Positions 1 to 9,601 of a stretch of DNA of 45,579 nt are shown in pieces. The stretch is from a virus. The stretch covers positions 1-45,579 of the IMG/VR virus record IMGVR_UViG_3300014839_000013; one strand, written 5' to 3'. Under the pieces are notes generated by a model, which saw nothing but the letters and a program-made list of their open reading frames with translations, was not told the origin of the DNA and did not search any database. How positions within the stretch are numbered: position 1 is the first letter of the stretch; each line of letters begins with the position of its first letter. The position numbers and the translations under genes are program-made.

Positions 1-172
1 ATTAAACGTTTAAATTTTTAAGATTATGAAATTTTTCACAAAAAATGGAGAAAAATAATACCATTTGTCAATTTTTTAACTGGGATCTAAATTCAATAAT
101 GATATATAGTTATAAGGTTGGTACAATTTTTGCTTAATTTATATAATATATATATAATATATTAATTAATAT

Positions 173-192
173 GATAGATAGATAGATAGATA
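173..192 (+). repeat. GATA tetranucleotide microsatellite, five copies
   Basis: Five perfect tandem copies of GATA lie inside the non-coding leader, flanked by TA-rich sequence. Such tracts expand and contract by slippage, so copy number may vary between isolates. No function is evident. Confidence 0.9.
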
Positions 193-211
193 TAATATAC
201 TACATTAAGAA

Positions 212-327
212 CGTCCAACTGGAACACACATACCTATTTTCATTTCTTCATGTATTTTATCTTTTCTTGCTTTTTTACTCCGTGGTGGTATATGGACATT
301 ATCTCAGAGCTGTCGGCGAGTTGGACG
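212..327. repeat. Inverted repeat, 9-bp arms about 100 nt apart
   Basis: CGTCCAACT at 212-220 is the exact reverse complement of AGTTGGACG at 319-327. The arms are among the few GC-containing segments of the leader. They could close a long hairpin or mark the ends of a lost insertion. A 9-bp match at this distance is expected by chance several times in a window of this size, so this is only weak evidence for a real structure. Confidence 0.3.
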
Positions 328-459
328 GTCATTAAATTGCGTTTTTGTTAAATAGAAATTAATATTTAAATATTCTTAATACTTTTAATAGTAAAATATA
401 TTATATTAAAAATATATAAGAATTTTACATATCTTTTATGTAACAATAAGGAGTGCATT

Positions 460-1263
460 ATGGCCCAACCAGGTATTTTTGATCACAAACCACAACCTCA
501 ACCTGCAATGAGAACAGCTCCACCAACTCCTCCAGTTATTCCTAAGCAGGATTTTAAATTACCTATCGAGGCTGCAGCTGAGGCAGTGAGTAGAAGTAAG
601 ATGGTTGCAAAATCCGCGTTATCATCAAAAGAGGCTCAAAGAGAAGCGCAGCAAGATGAAGCTATAGCTGCAATCAATGATGCAGCTTCAGGTTCTTCTT
701 CAAAAGAAAATGAAGACGCTATTCAAGAACTTAGTAAAGTTACTGAAGAAGATTTAAAAATGGCTGAGGCTATGATTTTCAATGGTTATGCCGAAATGGT
801 GATCCCAGTTCCTAATTTTATTAATCATAATATAAAAGTCTGTACTACATCTCCTGAAGATATGGATATAGTAGATGAAATGATTTTTGATTTGATTAAA
901 CAAAATGAGAATAAAGATGATAATACGGTTAATTTATCAGATTCAAATGTAAAGTCAGCTAGAAATGTTTACACATTAGCATTAAGTTATATTGGTATGG
1001 ATAATAAAGATATTCATACTGACAAAACATGCCAGTTGAATATTATTAAAAAAGCCATAGAAAGTTTATATAATTATGAAGTTGATGGTGATATTAAAGG
1101 AATGACGAAGATGAAGGATGAAATTAAGAAAGCTATTCGTAAGAGATCGTATATGATTAAAAAGCTTCCAACTCCTATGATTGATTTTATATCAAACACT
1201 AAATATGAGTTTGATAGAAGAATGTTTGATATTATGAATATGAAAAATATTGCATCAAAATAA
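460..1263 (+). CDS. Probable tail assembly chaperone-like protein (first of a pair)
   Basis: This 267-residue protein is not recognised with certainty. The first 90 residues are low-complexity, Pro/Gln-rich and then Ala/Glu/Lys-rich, and probably disordered. The remainder (about 95-267) is a compact, mostly helical Lys-rich domain. The call rests on position: it is the first gene of the block, starts after AAGGAG at 448-453, and is directly followed by a small ORF in the -1 frame and then by a tape-measure-like gene. That is the order of the paired tail chaperones (G and GT type) in many long-tailed phages. The stop codon overlaps the next ATG as TAATG, and the -1 frame is open from 1230 to that ATG. 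It could equally be another tail-completion or virion protein. Confidence 0.45.
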   Translation: MAQPGIFDHKPQPQPAMRTAPPTPPVIPKQDFKLPIEAAAEAVSRSKMVAKSALSSKEAQREAQQDEAIAAINDAASGSSSKENEDAIQELSKVTEEDLKMAEAMIFNGYAEMVIPVPNFINHNIKVCTTSPEDMDIVDEMIFDLIKQNENKDDNTVNLSDSNVKSARNVYTLALSYIGMDNKDIHTDKTCQLNIIKKAIESLYNYEVDGDIKGMTKMKDEIKKAIRKRSYMIKKLPTPMIDFISNTKYEFDRRMFDIMNMKNIASK

Positions 1264-1559
1264 TGGGATCCACTACAGGGGCAGCTAGGGCCCAGTTTCT
1301 TTATGACGGTAAAAAATTTAAATACAATTCGATGCAAGAATCAATTGCAATTAAAGTTTTTAACGATATAAGAAATAAAGAATTGTTGCAACCAATCTTT
1401 TCTGTAGTGGATCCAAGTAAGGCTGATAAGTTGCTTAAACAATATCGAGGAGTTTTATTCCCAGAAGAACGATGGGATGATTTGAAATATATGAAGAGGG
1501 CCCAAAAATTATTTGAAAAATTAAGACATATGGTAATAAAGATCAAACCGTTAGGATAA
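1263..1559 (+). CDS. Small tail protein, possible second chaperone ORF
   Basis: This 98-residue basic protein has no recognised domain. Its ATG overlaps the stop of the preceding gene (TAATG) and has no Shine-Dalgarno of its own, because the upstream bases are AAATATTGCATCAAA. Translation therefore depends on re-initiation or on a -1 frameshift from the previous frame. No canonical slippery heptamer is present; the nearest candidate is GAAAAAT at 1242-1248, which is a weak match. Its place just before the endonuclease and tape-measure genes fits the second product of a tail-chaperone pair. A 172-nt AT-rich gap follows, holding the palindrome AAACTAATTAGTTT at 1683-1696. Confidence 0.45.
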   Translation: MGSTTGAARAQFLYDGKKFKYNSMQESIAIKVFNDIRNKELLQPIFSVVDPSKADKLLKQYRGVLFPEERWDDLKYMKRAQKLFEKLRHMVIKIKPLG

Positions 1560-1731
1560 TTAACTTCTTGTTACGTTTCCTACCAATATCGTACAATATA
1601 TATTATATTGTTATTAACTCCTTGTTTCTAACTTAAATATAATGGCGGTTCAGTAATGCCTCCATCTGCGCTCAATAAAAATAAACTAATTAGTTTAAAA
1701 CTAATCATAATTTAATTATTGGATAATTATA

Positions 1732-2490
1732 ATGGGTTGTGTATATCAAGCTAAAAATAAAATAAATGGAATGTGCTATATAGGCAAAACTATTGGTTCA
1801 TTAAAAGAACGACAATGGGGCCACATAGCTAATGGACAAACTATTACATATTTTTCTAAAGCTATTCATAAATATGGTCTTGAAGGATTTGAGTGGACTA
1901 TTTTATTAGAATCAAATAATGATGAACTCCTCTGTTGGTTTGAAAAATATTGTATAAAATTATCTCAATCAAAAGTTCCCTTAGGTTATAATTTAACTGA
2001 CGGTGGTGAAGGAACTGCTGGTAAAATAATGTCTGAAGAAGAGAAAAAAGCTATATCAATTAGAAATACAGGAAAAAAAAGAACTAAAGAACAAAAGAAA
2101 AGAATTTCTGAATCTATGATGGGTAGAATAGTTTCTAAAGAAACTAGAAAGAAAATGTCATTAAAAAGAAAAGGTGTTAAGCATTCTAAAGAATGGTGTG
2201 AAAAAATATCATTAGCTAACAAAGGAAGATATCGTCCTTCAAGATCTTTAAATATAAGACAAAAAATATCTCAAACCTTAAAAGGACATTCTGTTTCAAT
2301 AGAAACTAGAAATAAAATTTCTAGTAAACATAAAGGTATGAAAATGTCTAAAGAATTTTGTAAAAGAATATCTATTAGTAAATTAGGGTCAAAACAACCT
2401 GAAAGTTTTAAAAGAAAAATGTCTATAATAATGAAAAGTAGACCAAGAAATCCAGACGGTACATTTATAAAAATTATTGGTGTAAAATAA
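1732..2490 (+). CDS. GIY-YIG homing endonuclease with NUMOD3 repeats
   Basis: The 252-residue product begins with a GIY-YIG nuclease domain (about 1-95): the GxVY strand at residues 2-5, YIGKT at about 16-20, the catalytic-region Arg in LKERQWGH, and a later Glu in the WFEKYC helix. Residues about 100-240 are a Lys/Arg-rich array of short NUMOD3-type DNA-binding repeats (variants of SxExxKKIS and KGxxxS). The architecture matches phage homing endonucleases of the SegA/I-TevI type, which nick or cut DNA at a specific site and copy themselves into lacking genomes. The gene sits between a small tail gene and the tape measure and its stop overlaps the tape-measure ATG. No intron core was found around it, so it appears free-standing. 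Confidence 0.9.
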   Translation: MGCVYQAKNKINGMCYIGKTIGSLKERQWGHIANGQTITYFSKAIHKYGLEGFEWTILLESNNDELLCWFEKYCIKLSQSKVPLGYNLTDGGEGTAGKIMSEEEKKAISIRNTGKKRTKEQKKRISESMMGRIVSKETRKKMSLKRKGVKHSKEWCEKISLANKGRYRPSRSLNIRQKISQTLKGHSVSIETRNKISSKHKGMKMSKEFCKRISISKLGSKQPESFKRKMSIIMKSRPRNPDGTFIKIIGVK

Positions 2491-5400
2491 TGCCACAATA
2501 TGGACCTCAGGGACCACCTCCTTCTTTTGGAGGTTATGGCCCAGTAAATTATTCTAATTCGAATGTTCCATCAGATCCTTTCTCTGCTATGGAAAATTAT
2601 ATTTCTTATCAAAATCTTGTTCGCCAACAACAAGTTGATCAATATCAGCAGTCATTAATTCAACCTCCCGCAATGACCCAACATCAAATGTTCAGGGCAT
2701 TAACACAGGGTAGATTTTCTCAAGGTGTTGATGCTACTGCCAGAGAAACAATGTATAGATCATTTCAAAGAAGAAATGATTTACAGAGAGAAACTTATTC
2801 AGCTAAATTAGTTTCTGAAGCAGTATCGTGGGGTGCATATGGAGCTTTAGGTACTGGAATGGGCGCTTTAGCTGGTGGTGGATTATTAGGAGCTGGAGTT
2901 GGTTTATTAGGTCCAGCTGCTTTATTGGCTCCATTAACAATATCAGTAGATAAAGAATTACAAAGAAGAGAATTTGCCGCTAATATATCTACAGATCTTG
3001 ATACATATAGAAGACGTATTGGTGGTAATTTTAGTTATCAGCAAAATACAATGCTTGGCAGGCAACTTCAAAGATCAATGTATAGAGGAGAATTTACAAG
3101 ACCTGGAGAAACTGGAGATTTCTTTAATCCGACACAACAAATGCAAATAATGAAAACAGGCCTTGCTACAGGATTGCTTGATACAAAAAATCAAGATGTT
3201 GGAAGAATGATTACTGAAAGAGGTGGAGTATTAGATTCTGCAACCTTAGGAGCTATGAGACAGGGTGGAACAACTCAGCAGTTTACAAAAAATTTTGAAA
3301 TGCTTAGAGATACCACAAGAGATGTTGTTAAACTATTACAAACAACCCTTACTGGTGGAATGTCTGTTATTAAAGAATTACAACAATCAGGATTTACTTC
3401 AATTGGAGCTATTAGACAACAAGTACTGCAAGCTAAAGCATTTGGAGATGTTACTGGTGTAGGTGCTCAGAATATGATGTTGATAGGAAGGGCTGGGGCG
3501 CAGGCTGTACAGGGCACGTCTTGGTCTGGAGCTTCTGGTGCCACTATGTATCAACAGGCGGCTACAACAGCAGCATTACAGTCTCAGATAAGCCCTATGA
3601 TGGCCAGGGCTGTTGAACGTGCTGGTGGTGTAGGACAGGCTGGTGCTGCTCTAGCAACGGCACAAATGAATATGTTAAGTTCAGGTATGGGAACAAGAGT
3701 TGTTGCTGCAATGTTAAGACCTGATGGAAGTATTAATCCTGCAATGATGGATAGGATGAGATCTGGTGGAATGTCAGCTTATGAAATAACTTCCAGAGCC
3801 AGCGGCACGGGATATGCTATGGGTCCTGGTGGTAGAGCTGCATTCGATCTTACTAGGCAAAAAGCTCTTGAGTCTATGTCTGATATGGATAGACAAATGT
3901 TGACTCAGCAAGCTTTTAATGCTTGGAGGGGTAATAAGCAAGGTAATGCTGAACAACAAGCGTGGGTATATGCTGGAATGTGGACTAATAATCCTGCTGA
4001 ACGTGAATTGTTAATGCAGAATTTAGTCACTTCAAAACAATATGATGTCCAATGGGCTGGCCTACAAGCACAAAGAGGCGGATTAAATGCAGCTATAAAA
4101 CCTGCTTATAGAAATCCACTATCTCGTGGAATTGGTAATGCAATGGTTGGTGTTGGAAAATTAAGTGCTGCTTTTGGAGAAGGATTTGTAGATGAGGCTG
4201 CAATAATAGGCCAAGTAACCCAAAGTATTGGAAGAGGAGTAAAAAGAGGGTTTTATGGAGTTAATGATTTTCTTGAAGCAGCTATTGGATCAGATATGCA
4301 ATATGGCGGAATGTCTCGTGCTCCAACTGCTAATGTCGAATCTGTACTTAATAAATATTATAATGTTGGAAGGCAATTTACTGGGGCTGAAAGTAATGCT
4401 TTAGCAAGAACATCTAAAGTAGCTGCTGTTAGTATAGCAAATAAATATAGAATTAATGCTTCATCCGCAGCTGATTTTGCAGCTTGGAGTACTAAAAGTC
4501 CATTAGGTCCACAAGCTGAAATGAAAAGTATGAGTGCTATTTTTAGTTCTTTATCTGGCAATCAATACAATTTATTAACACAAGAGTTAGCTGGATATGC
4601 TACAGGAGCAGTTAATCCAGAATTATTAGCCCAATCATTTGGTTCTAATGGTGCTTTAGCTATGATGGGAATAAGAAAAGGTTCTGATTTACAAAATTTT
4701 TTAATGAATAGAGGTACTGCTAAAAAATTTGCTTCAGGAGCTTTAGTTCAATTGCAGGGAATGTTGCAAGGAGAAAATAAATTATCAACTGAAGCAACAT
4801 TAAGATTCTCACAATATGCAGCACAATCTAAAAATGGTGGAACTGATGCATTGTTAGTGCAACAATTATCAAATAAATTTATGGGTAGTAATTTAGGTTT
4901 TGAGGAATTACAAGGAACAGTCCTTAAAGGATTACCAGCAAATAAAACAAGTAGTCTTATTGCTGGAGCGGTAGCAGCTTCAGTAGTACAAGATAAAAAT
5001 AAAGCAAAAAATCTTTTTATTCCTGATTATGTTGGACAAACATGGGATGAACAAGCTGCTTCTAGAGCTACATATGATGCTGTTAAAAATTTGAAAACTG
5101 GATTAACTCCTGTTACTCAGTATAGAGCTGGCGCGTCTGGATTAGGAATGATATCAGCTAATGTTAATTCGTCTGGAGTGCAGTATAATAAATTATTAAA
5201 AGCATTTGGTGGAGATACAATACAAATGCTTCAATTTGCAAGAGATGCTACTTCATTAGATCCCCAAACATTACAACAAAAATATGGAACTGTTATAGCA
5301 GGCCAGGCATCAACTTTAGGACACTCTGGATGGACTGATGCAAAAAATATTCAATGGGGCGCTGTTAGAGATATGTCTTCAAGCGCTCTTACGTATGCTG

Positions 5401-6032
5401 GTAAAACAAATGTTGATAAAGTTTTAAAAGCTGCTGATGAAGAAGCATATGTAAGAGGAAAAAGTTTAGCCGAATCTAGAGCTAATACTTACTCAGCTTA
5501 TTATAAAAAAACTGGTTTAGGCACTTTAAGTGATAAACAAACAGGAATTTTATCTGCAGTATTTGGATATAGTGCTGGAGCAGACATTAGTGGTATTGAT
5601 AGAAAAGAACTTCAAAATGTTGCAACAAAACTTATGAAGGGGGAAGGCTTTTCGCTTGATTCAGGTAAAATGGATACAAATTCATTAATGTCTGTTTTAC
5701 ATGATAAATTAACTCTTGATAAAACTGGATTATCTGGATCTGTTTTAGCAAATACAGCTTTAACTAATGTTCAAAAAGAAATTAGAGAAGTTGCATCAAG
5801 CTTTACTCGTGTTAATGGTAAGTGGTTAGATAAAGATGGAAAAACTCCTTTAAGTGAGGATGAAGTTACAAAAAAACTTAACCAAACAGTATTATTACAA
5901 AAACAAGCAGAAGCTTTAAAAATTTCTACTCCATCAACAATGGCTGATGCTAATGCATCTAATTCTGGCCAAATGAACGCTTCAGTAGCTCCTCCTGTTC
6001 TTAATTATTGGAATAATAGGTGGACATTATAA
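2490..6032 (+). CDS. Tape measure-like tail protein
   Basis: This 1180-residue protein is the probable tail-length ruler. It starts with a Pro/Gln-rich disordered region (1-65), has a strongly hydrophobic Gly/Ala/Leu segment at about 113-150 able to cross a membrane, and then continues as a very long, mostly helical, Ala/Gln/Gly/Met-rich chain with no catalytic motif. This combination, plus its position after the putative chaperones and before the baseplate genes, is typical of tape measure proteins. At the usual rule of about 1.5 angstrom per residue it would set a tail near 170-180 nm, which is an inference. The start ATG overlaps the endonuclease stop (TAATG). The following gene has its own ribosome site (TAGGAG). 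Confidence 0.75.
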   Translation: MPQYGPQGPPPSFGGYGPVNYSNSNVPSDPFSAMENYISYQNLVRQQQVDQYQQSLIQPPAMTQHQMFRALTQGRFSQGVDATARETMYRSFQRRNDLQRETYSAKLVSEAVSWGAYGALGTGMGALAGGGLLGAGVGLLGPAALLAPLTISVDKELQRREFAANISTDLDTYRRRIGGNFSYQQNTMLGRQLQRSMYRGEFTRPGETGDFFNPTQQMQIMKTGLATGLLDTKNQDVGRMITERGGVLDSATLGAMRQGGTTQQFTKNFEMLRDTTRDVVKLLQTTLTGGMSVIKELQQSGFTSIGAIRQQVLQAKAFGDVTGVGAQNMMLIGRAGAQAVQGTSWSGASGATMYQQAATTAALQSQISPMMARAVERAGGVGQAGAALATAQMNMLSSGMGTRVVAAMLRPDGSINPAMMDRMRSGGMSAYEITSRASGTGYAMGPGGRAAFDLTRQKALESMSDMDRQMLTQQAFNAWRGNKQGNAEQQAWVYAGMWTNNPAERELLMQNLVTSKQYDVQWAGLQAQRGGLNAAIKPAYRNPLSRGIGNAMVGVGKLSAAFGEGFVDEAAIIGQVTQSIGRGVKRGFYGVNDFLEAAIGSDMQYGGMSRAPTANVESVLNKYYNVGRQFTGAESNALARTSKVAAVSIANKYRINASSAADFAAWSTKSPLGPQAEMKSMSAIFSSLSGNQYNLLTQELAGYATGAVNPELLAQSFGSNGALAMMGIRKGSDLQNFLMNRGTAKKFASGALVQLQGMLQGENKLSTEATLRFSQYAAQSKNGGTDALLVQQLSNKFMGSNLGFEELQGTVLKGLPANKTSSLIAGAVAASVVQDKNKAKNLFIPDYVGQTWDEQAASRATYDAVKNLKTGLTPVTQYRAGASGLGMISANVNSSGVQYNKLLKAFGGDTIQMLQFARDATSLDPQTLQQKYGTVIAGQASTLGHSGWTDAKNIQWGAVRDMSSSALTYAGKTNVDKVLKAADEEAYVRGKSLAESRANTYSAYYKKTGLGTLSDKQTGILSAVFGYSAGADISGIDRKELQNVATKLMKGEGFSLDSGKMDTNSLMSVLHDKLTLDKTGLSGSVLANTALTNVQKEIREVASSFTRVNGKWLDKDGKTPLSEDEVTKKLNQTVLLQKQAEALKISTPSTMADANASNSGQMNASVAPPVLNYWNNRWTL

Positions 6033-6049
6033 TTTAGGAGTAAAATAAA

Positions 6050-6865
6050 ATGTCTGATGGATTAAATGATGTACAAGTTAATAACGAATTAAGACCATAT
6101 TTTAGTTCTGTTACTGAACACGATCAGACTTTAGCCACTATAGTATTATTAAATGACACTCCACCTAATACGGCTGAAGATACAAATCAAAGTCTTGATT
6201 ATTTAACATCATTTTCATCATATGTTAATGATATCTCTCAAACTTTAGGTACTCAAATTCCAAGTTTAGCCACAAATTTTGTTCCAAGACTTTCATTAAT
6301 GGAAGTCCCTGGAGTGACGCAATATTATGGTTTGTTTAATAATTTTTCTTTAACTGGTGTTGTTGAATCAAAAGAACAATTAACTAAAGTTCATATGAAT
6401 TTTGGCGGATCATGGAATGCTTTCTTTTTTGGAGATAAACCAACTGTTTATTCATTTAATGGTTTCTTTTTAGATTCTAAGGAATATCCTTATTATCAAG
6501 AATTTATGGTTGCTTATGATAATTACTTATGTGGACGGAAATGTGTAGAAAATAAATTTCAAATGTTAATAGCATATGATGGTAAAATTATTAATGGATA
6601 TATTCTTGGTATTAATACAAATCTTAATGCTACAAATCCATATATGAAGTCTTTTAGTTTTTCAGTCTTAATAAAAGCGGAAGCTTGGTATCGCACCAAT
6701 ATCGTTAGAGGAATAAACAATCAATATGTCACTGGATTTAATTATAAGAGTTCCAAAAGAGTAACGTCATCTTATCTTGATTATAATAGTAATTTAATTC
6801 CAATTTCTAATAATACACAATTAATAAAACCTACTAGTCAAGGAAATATTGTAATTCCAAGGTAA
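6050..6865 (+). CDS. Tail/baseplate structural protein, function unassigned
   Basis: This 271-residue protein has no confident family. It starts 18 nt after the tape measure behind TAGGAG. A beta-rich central part (about 85-225) contains aromatic patches such as GGSWNAFFFGD and ends in a segment FSVLIKAEAWYR that looks like the edge of a tube or baseplate fold. The position between the tape measure and the hub-like gene is where contractile-tailed phages carry LysM-containing or gp53-like connectors that join the tape measure and hub. That role is inferred from gene order only. Confidence 0.5.
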   Translation: MSDGLNDVQVNNELRPYFSSVTEHDQTLATIVLLNDTPPNTAEDTNQSLDYLTSFSSYVNDISQTLGTQIPSLATNFVPRLSLMEVPGVTQYYGLFNNFSLTGVVESKEQLTKVHMNFGGSWNAFFFGDKPTVYSFNGFFLDSKEYPYYQEFMVAYDNYLCGRKCVENKFQMLIAYDGKIINGYILGINTNLNATNPYMKSFSFSVLIKAEAWYRTNIVRGINNQYVTGFNYKSSKRVTSSYLDYNSNLIPISNNTQLIKPTSQGNIVIPR

Positions 6866-6868
6866 AAT

Positions 6869-9601
6869 ATGCCTCGAAAAGGTTATAGTTATAATTTTAA
6901 AATGTTTATGGAAGGAATCGCCGTTCCTTTCCAAAGTGCTAATATTATATGTTCACCTAACGGCGTTGAAGCTTCTATTAATTGTCATTCTAATGAACAG
7001 TTGCTTGAATTAAAGCCTAAAACGGCAATACAGATTATGTACAAGGATTGGTGCGGTAAGAATCCTTTAGGATGGCATTTATTATGTGACGCATTCTTAT
7101 CTCGATTTGATAAAAATGAAGATGCTAAAGGTGGAGTTGGGGTCGCTATTCAAGCAAGAGATTTTAGAATGGATATCAGGAAAGCCCCCGCAGCTCTTTC
7201 ATATAGTGATGCCGGAGATATAAGTGGTGGAACATATTATCATACTGCCGGCGTATTTCAACATACTACTTATAAAACTGATATAGGAACATTTGATACG
7301 GCAACAAGAACATTTGATAATTCAGGATTAAATGATCTTGAATATCGAGTTATAATGATAGCTAATACCGCTGCTGGTGGATATGCCATTAAACAAGGCA
7401 CACAAAGATCTATCTCTACTGGAGAATATTATGGTCAATTTTCAAAAAGTTTTCCTCAAGCTCAGTCAAAAAATAAAACAGTTTTACATTCAAATATGCA
7501 AGGTAATGCGAATGGCGGATTTTTTCTTGATGCATTCGTTAGAGGAATTTGGCTGGATGCTGCTGGTGGAAGCAAGTTAGGAACGTTTTTGAATAAAAGA
7601 ATCAGAAGTGATAAACGCTTTATGGTCCCAATTAATAATGCCGGTTTTAATATGTGGAAAGCTCAACATTTAGGACAAATCGGCGGAGAGGCGGCAATGG
7701 CTGACTCTCAATTTACCAGTATTGAAGCTATTATTATGAGAATAGCTGGGATGTTTATGGTTCGCGTCTATTCTTGTAATACACCAAATTTAATAAGTTT
7801 ACTTGATGGCAGCCCCGCTCTTGAATATGTTATGAATGAAGATGTCCGACACTTCTGTGTTAAAATAGCATCGAAAGAATTTGGCCCTCCTTATATGTTA
7901 AATTCCTCAATGCTTCTTCCACCTCTTGAGTTTACCGCTCCACCTGATTGTAATTTAATTTTTCCTTGCATGTATCATAGAGTAGTATGGCAATATGATA
8001 TGGATGCTGAAATTACAAGAGGGTATTTTACGGCTACAGACTGTTTTAACACAGAAGGCTCTCCCTTATCTATCAAATGGGGACATCAGGTCCCTAATGG
8101 TTTATTTTATATGCCTAAAGCGGATCCTAAAAGTGGTAAACAAAAAGCATCAAGTGTTCCTGAATATAAGGCATCAAGATTAACTCTGGAAGAGCGTTAT
8201 AAGGGTGTCAATGTAATGACGGGTACTGTTGAAGAAATGGTAGCATATAGGGAATTAAATAAATTCTTATATAAAGCACAACTTAAACAAGGTGCTGCTG
8301 ATAAACTTGAAGCGGGAATGAGAAATCTCAATTCTTCTGTACAAAATAGTGGAAAAAGTAAAAAAAGTGTTGATGCTATAACTGCTGCAAAAGCTAAGGC
8401 AGAAAAACTGAATAAAGCAGCAAGTGATGAAGCAGCTGCAAATGTTAAACAATTTCTTATTACTAAAAATAATGAAAAAGCTGCATCTAATATTAAATCG
8501 GGAAGCGCTCTTGAAAAAGTTTTAAATCATCATGCTTTATTAAAATTTATTAATACAAGATATGCTGGAAGGGTTATTACTGTTGAGATGGCATTTAATC
8601 CTTATCTTATGGCTGGTTTTCCAGCTATAGTAATAGCGGATGACCATGGTGATGGAATAAAGACTCTTAAGTCAATGATAGGAATGTGTCAACAAGTAAA
8701 ACATTTTATTACCAGAGATGGAGAGGCGGTGTCATCTGTAGTAATCAACAATGTACGATTTATTGACGAGCCAACAGATATAGATGATAATGGAAATCCA
8801 TTATATTGCCAAGCTACTGACCCATATTCAGCACGTATTGATAAGGATTTAAAATATGTTAATCCAATGTATAAAATTGGACAAGGGCATAATAAAAATG
8901 ATGTTGCAGCCACATCGGAAGTAAAGTCAGTATTCATAGATTCAAAGCAATTGGATATACGAATGACTGATAATCCTACATTGAAAAAATATAAATATGC
9001 AAAGGATCTTTTAGCCATTTCAAGTGATGATGTTAAAAATGGAAAAATTAATGGCATTTATCTTGATGAAGTTTATAGTCCTAATAAAATATCACAATTT
9101 TATAAAGCTGTTTTTAATCAACGTAGTAATTTTATGGTTGGAAATACAGTTTCATATAATTTTATGTATGACTCTGTTCATGAAGCTATTGAAAATCTCA
9201 CTACTAATCCTCAAAAAAGAGGATTATTATCAAATTATGAAGATGCGATTGAATATATAAGGCGTGATGTTTGCTGTGAAGAAGGGTTTTTCTGTGGAAT
9301 ACTTGGTCTTTCTATAGATCAGCAAACACCTGCTGGAAGTACTGAATATGTAATGAAGTCTGATAGTTACGATCTAACTGCAACTCGTGAAGAATATTTT
9401 GGTATCAGTAATAAACAATGGCCAGGTCTTGATAAAGAAATTAAAGCAAATACAATTACAAAACCTGGTTTGTGTAGTAGTATAACAGAAAGTTCTCCTG
9501 TAACTGCATTTATTGAAGAAAGAAAAGAAGCGGTAAGAGCTTATAAAAAAAGCGTTTTAGCTCAAGTAGAATCTGTGAGTTTTTCTAATGAACAAATTTA
9601 A
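6869..9601 (+). CDS. Probable baseplate hub protein
   Basis: This 910-residue protein begins 4 nt after the preceding stop. It is beta-rich at the N-terminus (1-420) and C-terminus (about 560-900), with a charged Ala/Lys-rich coiled-coil-like insertion at about 455-545. Size, position after the tape measure and just before the wedge genes, and the opening layout (a membrane-free beta domain with many Trp and Cys) fit a baseplate hub of the gp27/gpD type. No lysozyme motif is visible, so it is not an evident tail lysozyme. The last 14 nt overlap the start of the sigma-like gene, suggesting coupled translation. The hub call is inference from synteny; a tail spike or a large wedge component are alternatives. 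Confidence 0.5.
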   Translation: MPRKGYSYNFKMFMEGIAVPFQSANIICSPNGVEASINCHSNEQLLELKPKTAIQIMYKDWCGKNPLGWHLLCDAFLSRFDKNEDAKGGVGVAIQARDFRMDIRKAPAALSYSDAGDISGGTYYHTAGVFQHTTYKTDIGTFDTATRTFDNSGLNDLEYRVIMIANTAAGGYAIKQGTQRSISTGEYYGQFSKSFPQAQSKNKTVLHSNMQGNANGGFFLDAFVRGIWLDAAGGSKLGTFLNKRIRSDKRFMVPINNAGFNMWKAQHLGQIGGEAAMADSQFTSIEAIIMRIAGMFMVRVYSCNTPNLISLLDGSPALEYVMNEDVRHFCVKIASKEFGPPYMLNSSMLLPPLEFTAPPDCNLIFPCMYHRVVWQYDMDAEITRGYFTATDCFNTEGSPLSIKWGHQVPNGLFYMPKADPKSGKQKASSVPEYKASRLTLEERYKGVNVMTGTVEEMVAYRELNKFLYKAQLKQGAADKLEAGMRNLNSSVQNSGKSKKSVDAITAAKAKAEKLNKAASDEAAANVKQFLITKNNEKAASNIKSGSALEKVLNHHALLKFINTRYAGRVITVEMAFNPYLMAGFPAIVIADDHGDGIKTLKSMIGMCQQVKHFITRDGEAVSSVVINNVRFIDEPTDIDDNGNPLYCQATDPYSARIDKDLKYVNPMYKIGQGHNKNDVAATSEVKSVFIDSKQLDIRMTDNPTLKKYKYAKDLLAISSDDVKNGKINGIYLDEVYSPNKISQFYKAVFNQRSNFMVGNTVSYNFMYDSVHEAIENLTTNPQKRGLLSNYEDAIEYIRRDVCCEEGFFCGILGLSIDQQTPAGSTEYVMKSDSYDLTATREEYFGISNKQWPGLDKEIKANTITKPGLCSSITESSPVTAFIEERKEAVRAYKKSVLAQVESVSFSNEQI

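Larger units (their letters stand above)
1..459. other. AT-rich non-coding leader before the structural gene block
   Basis: No convincing gene is visible on either strand. The stretch is almost pure A/T except for an island at about 205-345, which contains a 9-bp inverted repeat. The last 100 bases are A/T runs ending in a clear Shine-Dalgarno AAGGAG at 448-453, which serves the gene at 460. A promoter for the downstream block may lie here, but the AT-richness makes any -10-like match uninformative, so none is called. On the minus strand a short open stretch ends in a stop near 205 and reads like a C-terminus (PPRSKKARKDKIHEEMKIG); it has no start codon with a ribosome site and may be a decayed gene end. 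Confidence 0.6.

Noticed and set aside
1683-1696. Palindrome AAACTAATTAGTTT as a terminator before the first endonuclease
   Set aside because: It is entirely A/T-rich in stem and has no T run; too weak in such a background.
1560-2490. Group I intron around the first GIY-YIG gene
   Set aside because: No paired P7-like or R/S-like elements were found on either side, and the flanking genes are complete.
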